DNA of 13,770 nucleotides, taken from Actinomycetota bacterium. GTDB taxonomy: Bacteria > Actinomycetota > Thermoleophilia > Solirubrobacterales > Thermoleophilaceae. The notes beneath the pieces were generated by a model. That model did no database searches. It was not told the DNA's origin and was given only the letters and a program-made list of their open reading frames with translations. The translations under genes were made by a program, and so were the position numbers. The DNA lies in the NCBI GenBank assembly GCA_005883295.1, contig VAWV01000170.1, positions 1 through 13,770 on the forward strand. Direction: 5' to 3'. Below, piece after piece: positions 1 through 6,666 of the stretch (position 1 is its first letter; the number at the start of each line of letters is the position of its first letter).

Positions 1-1
1 G

Positions 2-1042
2 GCCTACTCGCTGCTGGTCCTGCTGTCGCTCATCTCGATCTGGGCCACCTCGCTCGTGCTCGAGCGGCCCACCCCCCGCCGCTTCCTCGGCTGGGCGCTG
101 GCCGCGGCCGCCGTGGTCTGGACCCACTACTTCGGCGCGTTCCTGGTGGTCGCCGAGGTCGTCCTCCTCCTCTGGCGGCTCCCGGAGGCGCGCCGGCGCA
201 CGCTCGGCTGGAGCGCCGCCGCTGCGGTGCTCGCCGCACCGCTCATCCCTGTGCTCTCGGCGCAGACCGATGCCCGCACCGACTTCATCGGGTCGCTCGC
301 GCTGGGCGACCGGATCGAGCAGGCGGGTCGCCAGCTGGCCATGGGGCCCAACGTGCCGCGCGCCTGGCTCGAGGCCATTGGCCTCGTCCTGGCGGCCGGC
401 GGGCTGGCGGGCGGGCTGCTTGCGGCCCGCCGTTCGGCGCCGCTCAGGGCCACCGCGCTGCTCGCCGGGATCACGATCGGAGTGCCGCTGCTCCTGTCGC
501 TGACCGACATCGAGGACCGGCTGCTGGGGCGCAACATGCTGATCGCCTGGCCCTGCCTGGCGGCGCTCGTCGCAGTGGGCCTCCTCCGCCTGCGCGGGCT
601 GCCGCTCGCCCTCTACGTCGCCGTGGGCGTGGCCGCGATCGTGTGGGTGGAGAGTGACTGGCGCTACCAGAACCCGGATTGGCGCGGGGCGGCCCGCGTC
701 GTGCCGCGCGGCGCGGCGGTCGAGCCCGCCGCTGCCTTCCCCGCCCTGGACGCGCCCGTGGCGGCCGTCTACCTCGGCCGCCACCAGGTCCCGGGCCCGG
801 TGCTCACGGACCGGATCCTGGTCGCGGTCGAGCCGGCACGGATCGGCCGGCGCGAGCTCGCGCCGGTCCGGAGCGGCCCCCGGTTCCCGCCGGGGTTCAC
901 CCCCGCCTGGGCGCGCACCTATCACGGCTTCCGCCTCCTGGAGCTGCGGGCAGGCGCGCCTCACCCGGTGAGTCGCGTGGAGCTGGGGCGGGACGTGCTC
1001 GGCGATCCGCCGGCCCTGCTCGTGGTCAGGCGAGGGCGCTAG
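2..1042 (+). CDS. GT39-like membrane glycosyltransferase, C-terminal part (5' end outside window)
   Basis: The reading frame is open from base 2, and the codons before the GTG at 56 read like a transmembrane segment, so the gene enters from the left. 346 residues are visible. They contain several hydrophobic helices, with THYFGAFLV early on, a pattern typical of the middle of GT39/PMT-type transferases that use polyprenyl-phosphate sugars in the membrane. After the last helix a soluble, probably extracytoplasmic tail begins with NPDWRGAARVV, matching the DWRAAA motif of this family. The N-terminal catalytic aspartates would lie outside the window, so the donor and acceptor cannot be named. 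The gene converges on the GT87-like gene with a 17-bp overlap (1026-1042). Family assignment is by resemblance; the membrane character is clear. Confidence 0.75.
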   Translation, partial: AYSLLVLLSLISIWATSLVLERPTPRRFLGWALAAAAVVWTHYFGAFLVVAEVVLLLWRLPEARRRTLGWSAAAAVLAAPLIPVLSAQTDARTDFIGSLALGDRIEQAGRQLAMGPNVPRAWLEAIGLVLAAGGLAGGLLAARRSAPLRATALLAGITIGVPLLLSLTDIEDRLLGRNMLIAWPCLAALVAVGLLRLRGLPLALYVAVGVAAIVWVESDWRYQNPDWRGAARVVPRGAAVEPAAAFPALDAPVAAVYLGRHQVPGPVLTDRILVAVEPARIGRRELAPVRSGPRFPPGFTPAWARTYHGFRLLELRAGAPHPVSRVELGRDVLGDPPALLVVRRGR

Positions 1043-2222
1043 CCGACCGACGAAGGCGCAGCCGCGCTGCGATCCTCTCCATCCGCTCGGGCGCCAGCGT
1101 GGCCAGTGCCAGCGCGGCCAGCAGCGGCAGTGACCACCCGAGGTAGAACGCGTTGATCAGCGCGGTGTTGTGCGTCGGCACCACCAGGTAGGTCATCGCG
1201 AGCAGCGCTGCGATCGCGTAGCCGGCCATCGCGGGCACCCGCCTGCGGAGCCCCTCGTACACGATGAGGGCGACCAGGAATGGGGCATGGTGGTAGCTGT
1301 AGGTGAGCGGGTCGAACACGCACCGGATCAGGAAGACGAGGGCGAGCAGCTGGAGCGCCTCGTCGCCGGCCGCCTCGCGGCGGCGGTACGCGTACGCCCC
1401 GATCGCGGCCAGCGCGAGCAGTGCCACGAGCGGGTGGGTCAGGTGGCCGAGCGAGTGCGACAGCGAGTACTGCGTCGTTACGTCCTTGCCGTGGGGGGTG
1501 AGTGTCGGCGCCGTCGTCCCGCGCGCGAACGGGAACCAGATGTTGCTGGCGGTGACGGTGTTCTGGAAGGTCGTGGCGATGCCCACCGACTTCTGGGCGA
1601 GCCAGAAGCGCGACGGGTCGGCGAGGATCATCGGGATCGTGAAGAGACCGGCCACGCCCGCGGCTGCAGCGGACATCCGAACCCGCCCGCGTGGAGCCGC
1701 CACGAGCGCGACCGGCACGGCTAGCAGCGCCCACTGCTTGGTGGCGATCGCGCAGCCAAGGAGCACCCCGGAGAGCAGCGTGCGACCGCGCGCCGCCGCG
1801 AGCACGCCGCCCGCGCACAGCGCCGCGCCGGGAAGCTCCTCGGGGTGGCCGAACTTGAGCGCGGAGAAGCGGGCCATCGCGGACATGGTCCACACGGCCA
1901 GCAGGCCGAGACCGACCAGGCAGGCGAACACGCCGGCGCGGTACACCGCGAGGTCGCGGCCCCCGAACGCGTCGCCCACCGCGGCGAACGGCGCGCGGAC
2001 GACCAGCGAGAAGCTCCCCATCGGCGGCTGGTTGGCGAAGAAGTCGTGCACCTTGCCGTGCGCCAGCGCGACGATCGCGGGCTGCGCGTCGTCGCAGATG
2101 TACGGGGCGCAGGGCGGCGCTCCGTAGTCGATCCCCATCGGGGATCCGTAGGCGATCAGCGCGCAGACGACCGCGGCGACGGCGAGCGCGACAGCAACGC
2201 GACCACTGGTGACGGAGGGCAT
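1026..2222 (-). CDS. GT87-like polytopic membrane protein, probable glycosyltransferase
   Basis: The product is about 398 residues with roughly ten hydrophobic helices. Features seen are an early extracytoplasmic loop with two cysteines (PPCAPYICDDAQ), the motif FGHPEE, and GCAIATKQWALLAVP. The last two are typical of actinobacterial GT87/DUF2029-type polyprenyl-phosphate mannosyltransferase-like proteins. Substrate is unknown. The frame extends to a TTG at 2258, adding an Arg-rich MRRRRDSPIEPS leader. I prefer the ATG at 2222 because it gives the usual short N-terminus before helix 1; neither start has a clear ribosome binding site. It lies downstream of the HAD gene in the same direction and probably ends the fxsA operon. 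Its tail overlaps the convergent GT39-like gene by 17 bp, so two membrane sugar-transferase-like genes face each other. Confidence 0.7.
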   Translation of the reverse strand: MPSVTSGRVAVALAVAAVVCALIAYGSPMGIDYGAPPCAPYICDDAQPAIVALAHGKVHDFFANQPPMGSFSLVVRAPFAAVGDAFGGRDLAVYRAGVFACLVGLGLLAVWTMSAMARFSALKFGHPEELPGAALCAGGVLAAARGRTLLSGVLLGCAIATKQWALLAVPVALVAAPRGRVRMSAAAAGVAGLFTIPMILADPSRFWLAQKSVGIATTFQNTVTASNIWFPFARGTTAPTLTPHGKDVTTQYSLSHSLGHLTHPLVALLALAAIGAYAYRRREAAGDEALQLLALVFLIRCVFDPLTYSYHHAPFLVALIVYEGLRRRVPAMAGYAIAALLAMTYLVVPTHNTALINAFYLGWSLPLLAALALATLAPERMERIAARLRLRRSASALA

Positions 2223-2271
2223 CGAGGGCTCAATCGGCGAATCTCGCCGCCGCCTCAACCCCGGTGAGCCG

Positions 2272-2904
2272 CTACGCCTCCCGGCTCAGGAGCTCCTCCA
2301 GCTCGGCGATCGCCTGATCGGAGTCGCGGAAGCGCACCGCGTGCATCCCGAGCTCGGCGGCCGCGTCGCAGTTCACGTCGGTGTCGTCCACGAACACGCA
2401 CTCCTCCGCGTGCACGCCGTCGCCGAGCTGCTCGAGGGTCAGCTCGTAGATGCCGCGCTCGGGCTTGCGCATCCCGACGAAGGCCGAGTCCACGACCACC
2501 TCGAAGATCTCGTCGATGTCCGGGAGCTTCGACCGCCAGTGCGGCTCCCATTCGCGGACGTTGTTCGTCAAGAGCGCCATCCGCAGCCCGCGATCGCGCA
2601 GCTCGCGCATGTAGCCGATCATCGGTCCGTTGGGGCGGAGGTGGGCGAAGTACGTGTCGCGGAGAGACCCGAGCTTCACGGGGCCCTTGAGCTCAGACTC
2701 GATCGAAGAGAGGAAGTCGGCCTCGGTGATGCGGCCCTTCTCGAGCTCGAACAGCGGGTGCTCCCCGGAGCGCTCGGCGATGCGCATCATCGCGCGACCG
2801 AGGTCCTCGAAGCGGACGCCCGACTCCTCCTGGTAGGCGAGGAAAGACTCGATCAGCGGGCTGGTGAGGACGCCGCCGAAGTCCGAGATGACGGCCCTGA
2901 TCAC
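2272..2904 (-). CDS. HAD-superfamily hydrolase, DFGG-type (epoxide-hydrolase N-domain-like)
   Basis: A 210-residue HAD subfamily IA-type protein. Motif I is ISDFGGVLTSP: the nucleophile Asp8 is present, but the second Asp of the usual DxD, the general acid/base, is Gly. Motif II is Thr113 (LLTNN), motif III is Lys147 (GMRKPE), and motif IV is Asp173-Asp174 (VFVDDTDVN). The DFGGVLT signature is typical of the phosphatase-like group related to the N-domains of soluble epoxide hydrolase and ACAD10. Activity and substrate are unknown, and loss of the acid/base Asp may slow phosphoester hydrolysis. I chose the GTG at 2904 because VIRAVISDFGG starts just before motif I and because it forms a GTGA overlap with the upstream stop. 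An extension to 3078 is Arg/Gly/Ala-rich out-of-frame translation of the neighbour. Translation is probably coupled to the upstream gene. Confidence 0.88.
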   Translation of the reverse strand: MIRAVISDFGGVLTSPLIESFLAYQEESGVRFEDLGRAMMRIAERSGEHPLFELEKGRITEADFLSSIESELKGPVKLGSLRDTYFAHLRPNGPMIGYMRELRDRGLRMALLTNNVREWEPHWRSKLPDIDEIFEVVVDSAFVGMRKPERGIYELTLEQLGDGVHAEECVFVDDTDVNCDAAAELGMHAVRFRDSDQAIAELEELLSREA

Positions 2905-3608
2905 GCGGCCGCCGCGGGCTCGTCCCGCACCGTCACGTCGTACGCGCCCAGGCCGTCGCGCCCCTCCATCCGCCAGGCGAAGACCGCGACGTGCACCCGC
3001 AGGCCTTCCAGCGACAGGGAGAGCCCGGCCTGCACCGTGCCGACCGCGCGCCGCGGGAAGTCCTCGGCCGGCAGCCACAGCTCGAGCCCGGCGCTTCGCT
3101 GCCGGCCGTCGCCGTCGTACACGGTGGACAGGCGAGCCTCCTCGACAGCCACGGGCTCACCCGCGCCCACGAGGTGCGCCGTGATGAGCTCCTGTCCATG
3201 GCCGAGGGCCCCGCGGGGGCGGCGCGCCGCGGCGAGCACGGCCTGGCCCTCGTCGAACAGTGCAGACACCGTACGCAGCGCGTCGAGCTGCGCCCACTCC
3301 GGGGCCGTGGTGGTCTCGCCGGCCGTGCCCAGGCAGTCCACCTCCGCCCCCCCGGCGCGCCCGCGCACCCGGCACACATGCGCGGTCGTGCCGCCGAGGT
3401 CAACGCCCGGTGCGGACGCCTCGAACTCCAGGCTCAGCTCGTCGCCGGACGCGGCACTCCACGACCCATCCGAGCGGGTGACCTCGGGCGGCTCGTCGAG
3501 GGTGCGCCCGTGGTCGCCCTCGAACAGCACCGCCACGCCCGAGCGCAGGCTCCCGTGGACCCCACGCTCTCCATCGAAGAACGCGAGCGATACGGCGGGC
3601 TCGGTCAC
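2901..3608 (-). CDS. Conserved-looking hypothetical protein, beta-rich
   Basis: The product is 235 residues starting VTEPAVSLAFFDGERG. I do not recognise it with confidence. It is acidic, has no signal peptide or membrane helix, and seems beta-strand rich. Aromatic turn motifs are DGSWSAASGDE and VFAWRMEGRDG, and near residue 135 there is GALGHGQELITAHLVG followed by VEEARLSTVYDGDG. The two-sheet pattern with paired W/F/G turns recalls AttH/CrtC-like or lipocalin-like folds, but that is a guess. Start and end are both fixed by 4-bp overlaps: the GTG at 3608 overlaps the fxsA stop (3605-3608), and its own TGA overlaps the HAD GTG (2901-2904). The gene is therefore real and translationally coupled. 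A longer same-frame reading up to 4205 runs through fxsA antiparallel-type low-complexity sequence and is rejected. Confidence 0.75.
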   Translation of the reverse strand: MTEPAVSLAFFDGERGVHGSLRSGVAVLFEGDHGRTLDEPPEVTRSDGSWSAASGDELSLEFEASAPGVDLGGTTAHVCRVRGRAGGAEVDCLGTAGETTTAPEWAQLDALRTVSALFDEGQAVLAAARRPRGALGHGQELITAHLVGAGEPVAVEEARLSTVYDGDGRQRSAGLELWLPAEDFPRRAVGTVQAGLSLSLEGLRVHVAVFAWRMEGRDGLGAYDVTVRDEPAAAA

Positions 3609-4093
3609 CGCGGGAGGCGACGGGTCTGCCAGTCGACCTCGGTCGCGGTGCCCTCCACGTCGTAGTCGCGCGCCCCGCCGCGCTCGCCGCGGCGGCGCCG
3701 CCCGGCGGGCCCGGACGCGGTCACGACCGCACGCCGCTCGATGTAGCGCCGCGCGGACCGGCGCACGATGCGGCGCGTGGGCGGCACGAGCAGGATCAGC
3801 CCGAGCACGTCGGTGATGAACCCCGGCGTGATCAGGAAGGCGCCGCCGAAAATCACCAGGACCCCGTCGATCACCTCGTTGTGTGGCACGCGGCCCGCTC
3901 GCACGGCCTCGTTGAAACGGCGCCAGACCGCCCGCCCCTGCGACCGGAGCAGCCACGATCCGAGCAGCGAGTCGGCGGCCAGAAGGGCCAGCGTGAGGGG
4001 CCACCCGAGCAGATCGTCCGCGACCTTGAGGATCACGTAGAGCTCCGCGAGCGGGACCTCTATGAAGATGACGATCAGGGCCAGAAGCGGCAC
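3605..4093 (-). CDS. fxsA: FxsA-family inner membrane protein
   Basis: 162 residues. The N-terminus MPLLALIVIFIEVPLAELYV, followed by DDLLGWPLTLALLAADSLLGSWLLRSQG, is diagnostic of the FxsA family. A second hydrophobic block (about residues 74-103) contains VLVIFGGAFLITPGFITDVLGLILLVPP, the family's GG..L..PGF.TD motif. About three to four membrane segments are followed by a basic cytoplasmic tail (residues 105-162). In E. coli, high FxsA dosage relieves F-plasmid exclusion of phage T7; the normal role is unknown. The start is the GTG at 4093, giving the canonical N-terminus. An AGGGTG on the coding strand, 6 nt before it, could serve either as a weak SD or as part of a -10 (TAGGGT). It is the first gene of the leftward operon and is divergent from the MIP18 gene. 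Confidence 0.92.
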   Translation of the reverse strand: MPLLALIVIFIEVPLAELYVILKVADDLLGWPLTLALLAADSLLGSWLLRSQGRAVWRRFNEAVRAGRVPHNEVIDGVLVIFGGAFLITPGFITDVLGLILLVPPTRRIVRRSARRYIERRAVVTASGPAGRRRRGERGGARDYDVEGTATEVDWQTRRLPR

Positions 4094-4099
4094 AACCGC

Positions 4100-4112
4100 A
4101 CCCTACTAACAT
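4100..4112. promoter_or_regulatory. Divergent promoter pair for fxsA (-) and MIP18 gene (+)
   Basis: Only 26 bp separate the two GTG start codons. On the + strand TAACAT (4107-4112) lies 7 nt before the GTG at 4120. On the - strand TAGGGT (4105-4100) lies 6 nt before the GTG at 4093. Both fit the TANNNT -10 consensus at the distance expected for leaderless mRNAs. I see no convincing -35 boxes. The fxsA hexamer doubles as a possible weak SD. Confidence 0.5.
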
Positions 4113-4119
4113 CATTCGC

Positions 4120-4416
4120 GTGCCCTCCGTGGACGATGTGAACGAGGCCCTTGCGAACGTGATCGACCCCGAGCTGGGGCTCGATTTCGTCGAGCTCGGA
4201 CTCATCTACGACGTCGAGGTCGACAGTGGGACCGTGAACGTCACGTTCACGCTCACCTCGCCCGGCTGCCCGATCGGTCCCCAGGTGACCGACCAGATCA
4301 AGGAGTTCGTCGGCGAGCTGGACGGCGTCGAGGACGTCAACGCCACGATGACGTTCTCACCACCCTGGACGCCGGACCTGATGAGCGAGGACGCGAAGTT
4401 CGCGCTCGGTTACTGA
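4120..4416 (+). CDS. MIP18/DUF59-family Fe-S assembly factor (SufT/PaaD-like)
   Basis: 98 residues, the usual length for a single-domain MIP18-family protein. It starts VNEALANVIDPELGLDFVELGL, with the DPEL motif (residues 16-19), followed by LIYDVEV and TLTSPGCPIGP with the conserved Cys50. The C-terminus PPWTPDLMSEDAKFALGY is typical. Family members (SufT, PaaD, eukaryotic CIA2) act in maturation of iron-sulfur proteins in the cytosol. It sits apart from suf genes here, so the client is unknown; IspH, a [4Fe-4S] enzyme, is encoded about 2 kb away, but a link is speculative. The GTG at 4120 has no SD and probably starts a leaderless mRNA from TAACAT. Its end overlaps the tail of the broken WS/DGAT gene by 7 bp (4410-4416). 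Confidence 0.9.
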   Translation: MPSVDDVNEALANVIDPELGLDFVELGLIYDVEVDSGTVNVTFTLTSPGCPIGPQVTDQIKEFVGELDGVEDVNATMTFSPPWTPDLMSEDAKFALGY

Positions 4417-5778
4417 GCGGCCCCGGCGGGCGACGGCTCCGGGGCTGCCGCGGCCTCGAGCAGCTCCGCGAGCGACTCCTCCAGCGCGCCGGCGACGAGC
4501 TCGAGGTCGGGCATGGCGTCGTAGTCGGCCAGCAGCCCCGTGGTGATGCCGCCGTTGTAGCTCATGATCGCAACCGCCAGGGCGTGGTTCTCGGGCAGGA
4601 ACGCCAGCGGCACCAGCTCCTGGAGCTCCCGGCCGTGCACGCGTGGAGAAGTTGAGCCGTGACGCCTGCGCCAGGATCGTGGGGGGCGCGAAGCCCGTGA
4701 GCCCGGCGATCACCTCGGCCCCCAGCGCCTGCTTGGACTCCTTCAGGCCTGTCATCGCCTCGGTCACGATCCGGAGCCGGTCAACGGGATCCTCCGCGTA
4801 AACCGGCAGCGGCCCCCGCATCGCCGCGATCCTGTTGCCGAGCTTGTCGCGCTCGTCCTCGGTCCGGATCGAGACCGGCACCAGCGCCCGCAGCTCGACG
4901 CCCTTGGTGTCCACGCCCCGCGATCGCAGCCAGCGCCGGAGCGCGCCCGCCATCACGGCCAGCACCACGTCGTTGACCGTCCCGCCGAGGCTGTTCTTGA
5001 CGCGCTTGTAGTCCTCGAGCCGGGAGGAGGCCCAGCGCACACGGCGGTGCGGGCCGATGGGGACGTTGAGCGGTGTGCGGGGCGCCGGGTTGAGGTTGGC
5101 CCACGCAACCTCACCGAGGCCCTCTGCCGCTTCGCGCACTCCGTGGACGGCCCGGCCCGGATCCTGGATGGCGCCCAGCGCTCGACCCGCCGCGGACAGG
5201 GGCGCCTGGACGAAGTCCTTCACGCCATCGGCGATCAGCTCCGCGGCCGTGGGCTGCGGGTGCGGCGTCCACGGCTCGGGCTCCACCTCCCGCGGCACCG
5301 CAGTGGTGTCGAACAGGACGCTCGCCAGGTCGACCCCCGCGATCCCGTCGATCATCGAGTGGTGGGTCTTGGTGATCAGCGCGAAGCGGCCGTCGGCCAG
5401 GCCCTGCACCACCCAGGTCTCCCAGAGCGGCTTCGATCGATCGAGCCGCTGCGAGTAGATCCGCCCCGCCAGGAGCCGCAGCTGGTCGAGCTCGCCCGGC
5501 TGAGGGAGGGCGGTGTGGCGGACGTGGTACTCGAGGTTGAAGGTCGGATCGTCGACCCACACCGGACGCCCCGCCTGCAAGCGGGGGAAGGCGAGCTTCT
5601 GCCGGTAGCGCGGCACCAGGTGAAGCCGCGACTCGATCCCCTCGAGCACCTCCTCGTAGCTCGGGGGAGGACCCTCGAACAGCAGGACCGAGCCCACGTG
5701 CATGTGCGACGAGCGGCCCTCCTGCGCGAGGAACGACGCGTCGACCGCGGTGAGCCGGTCCTTGTGCGCGGGCGCCAT
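4410..5778 (-). pseudogene. Wax ester synthase/diacylglycerol acyltransferase (WS/DGAT), frameshifted
   Basis: The first 380 codons from the ATG at 5778 give a normal WS/DGAT. They include VDASFLAQE near the N-terminus, SKPLWETWVV (PLW motif), KTHHSMIDGIAG (catalytic HHxxxDG), GTVNDVVLAV (ND motif) and ALVPVSIR. After LNFSTR (Arg380, codon at 4641-4639) the frame becomes nonsense, while the family-like C-terminus resumes in another frame: HGRELQELVPLAFLPENHALAVAIMSYNGG, ending at the TAA at 4410. Between these parts the family normally has about 20 residues including a VTNVPGP motif, and these are absent from all frames. The lesion is therefore a deletion of a length not divisible by three, or an assembly error. 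WS/DGATs make wax esters or triacylglycerol from acyl-CoA at the membrane. Read straight through, the frame ends at 4357 inside the MIP18 gene. Confidence 0.88.
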
Positions 5779-5785
5779 CCCGTGG

Positions 5786-5795
5786 AGCGTACCCT
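5786..5795. promoter_or_regulatory. Overlapping divergent -10 elements for WS/DGAT (-) and M28 gene (+)
   Basis: The 10-mer AGCGTACCCT holds two -10 hexamers that share one TA. TACCCT on + (5790-5795) is followed by 7 nt and the ATG at 5803. TACGCT on - (5791-5786) is followed by 7 nt and the ATG at 5778. Both mRNAs would be leaderless or nearly so. Polymerase could bind only one direction at a time. No clear -35 box is visible on either side. Confidence 0.6.
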
Positions 5796-5802
5796 GAGCG
5801 CG

Positions 5803-6657
5803 ATGCGCGCAGCGTGTCTCGGGGCCGCCACGCTGGCCGCCGCCGCGCTCGCCTGCGGGTGCGGTGCCTCCATCACAGCGCGGCCGCCGGCGAACCGCTT
5901 CGACGGCGCGGCGGCGATGCGCTGGGTGAAGCTGCAGGTGGGCTACGGGCCTCGGCCGGCGGGTTCGCGTGCCTCACGGGCGCTCGCCGAGCGGCTCCGG
6001 CGGGCGCTGCCGCAGGGGCGCTTCCAGCCCGCTCCGGGCGGCCTCCGGAACGTGGTCGGCGAGGTGCCGGGTCGCGACCCCGGGGACGTGGTCGTGGTCG
6101 GCGCGCACTACGACACCAAGAACATCCCCGGCTTCGTGGGGGCCATCGACGGCGCGTCGGGCACCGCCGTGGCCGTGCAGCTTGCCCGCACGCTCGGGCC
6201 GCGCGAGGTGCGGCCGACGGTGGTGTTCGCGCTTTTCGACGGCGAGGAGAGCCCACGGGGCACGCCGGACACCGAGGCGGTCTTCGTCCGGCGCGGGCTG
6301 CGCGGAAGCAAGGTGGCCGCGAGCGCCTGGCCGCACGCGCGCGCGATGATCCTGCTCGACTTCGTCGGGAACCGGCACCTGAGCCTCCCGAGAGAGGGCT
6401 ACTCGGACGCCCGCCTCTGGTCGCGGCTGCGCGCGGCCGCCCGCCGCGCGGGGTTCGGGGGCGCCTTCCCGGATCGGACCACCGGCCCGGTGGCGGACGA
6501 CCACCTGCCCTTCCGTCACCGCGGCGTGCCCGCGATCGACCTCATCGACTTCGACTTCCCCTGCCTGCACCGCCGCTGCGACGACCTCTCCCAGGTCTCG
6601 ACGCGAAGCCTGGACGCCACGGGCGAATCCGTCCTCCAGCTGCTCCTGGGCTCCTAG
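5803..6657 (+). CDS. Exported M28-family metallopeptidase / glutaminyl-cyclase-like protein
   Basis: 284 residues. The N-terminus MRAACLGAATLAAAALACGC is a short export signal; LAC-G-C resembles a lipobox (Cys18), so it may be a lipoprotein. The M28 metal-site pattern is present: His102 and Asp104 in GAHYDTKN, Asp116 in AIDGASG, Glu148-Glu149 in LFDGEES, Asp186 in LLDFVG, and a late His256. The segments DDHLPFRHRGVPAIDLIDFDFP and LLDFVG resemble glutaminyl-peptide cyclotransferases more than general aminopeptidases, so either activity is possible. The ATG at 5803 is chosen because it begins the signal peptide and sits 7 nt after the -10 TACCCT. The frame is open upstream to 5047, but that part is antisense to WS/DGAT. 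The stop codon is part of the ispH -10. Confidence 0.85.
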   Translation: MRAACLGAATLAAAALACGCGASITARPPANRFDGAAAMRWVKLQVGYGPRPAGSRASRALAERLRRALPQGRFQPAPGGLRNVVGEVPGRDPGDVVVVGAHYDTKNIPGFVGAIDGASGTAVAVQLARTLGPREVRPTVVFALFDGEESPRGTPDTEAVFVRRGLRGSKVAASAWPHARAMILLDFVGNRHLSLPREGYSDARLWSRLRAAARRAGFGGAFPDRTTGPVADDHLPFRHRGVPAIDLIDFDFPCLHRRCDDLSQVSTRSLDATGESVLQLLLGS

Positions 6658-6660
6658 ACT
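6655..6660 (+). promoter_or_regulatory. -10 element of ispH, overlapping the upstream stop codon
   Basis: TAGACT fits TANNNT and its first three bases are the TAG stop of the M28 gene. It lies 6 nt before the GTG at 6667 and 9 nt before the ATG at 6670. There is no SD in between (CTTCCG), which favours a leaderless ispH mRNA, though read-through from the M28 gene is also possible. Confidence 0.45.
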
Positions 6661-6666
6661 CTTCCG

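Noticed and set aside
2209..3816. 535-codon open frame on the + strand
   Set aside because: It is antisense to the HAD, unknown and fxsA genes, which are linked by exact stop/start overlaps.
2901..4205. One 434-residue protein instead of the 235-residue unknown protein
   Set aside because: The added N-terminus lies in the fxsA region in a wrong frame and is compositionally unlike a protein. The GTGA overlap fixes the start at 3608.
5047..5802. N-terminal extension of the M28 gene
   Set aside because: It is antisense to WS/DGAT, and the signal peptide and -10 place the start at 5803.
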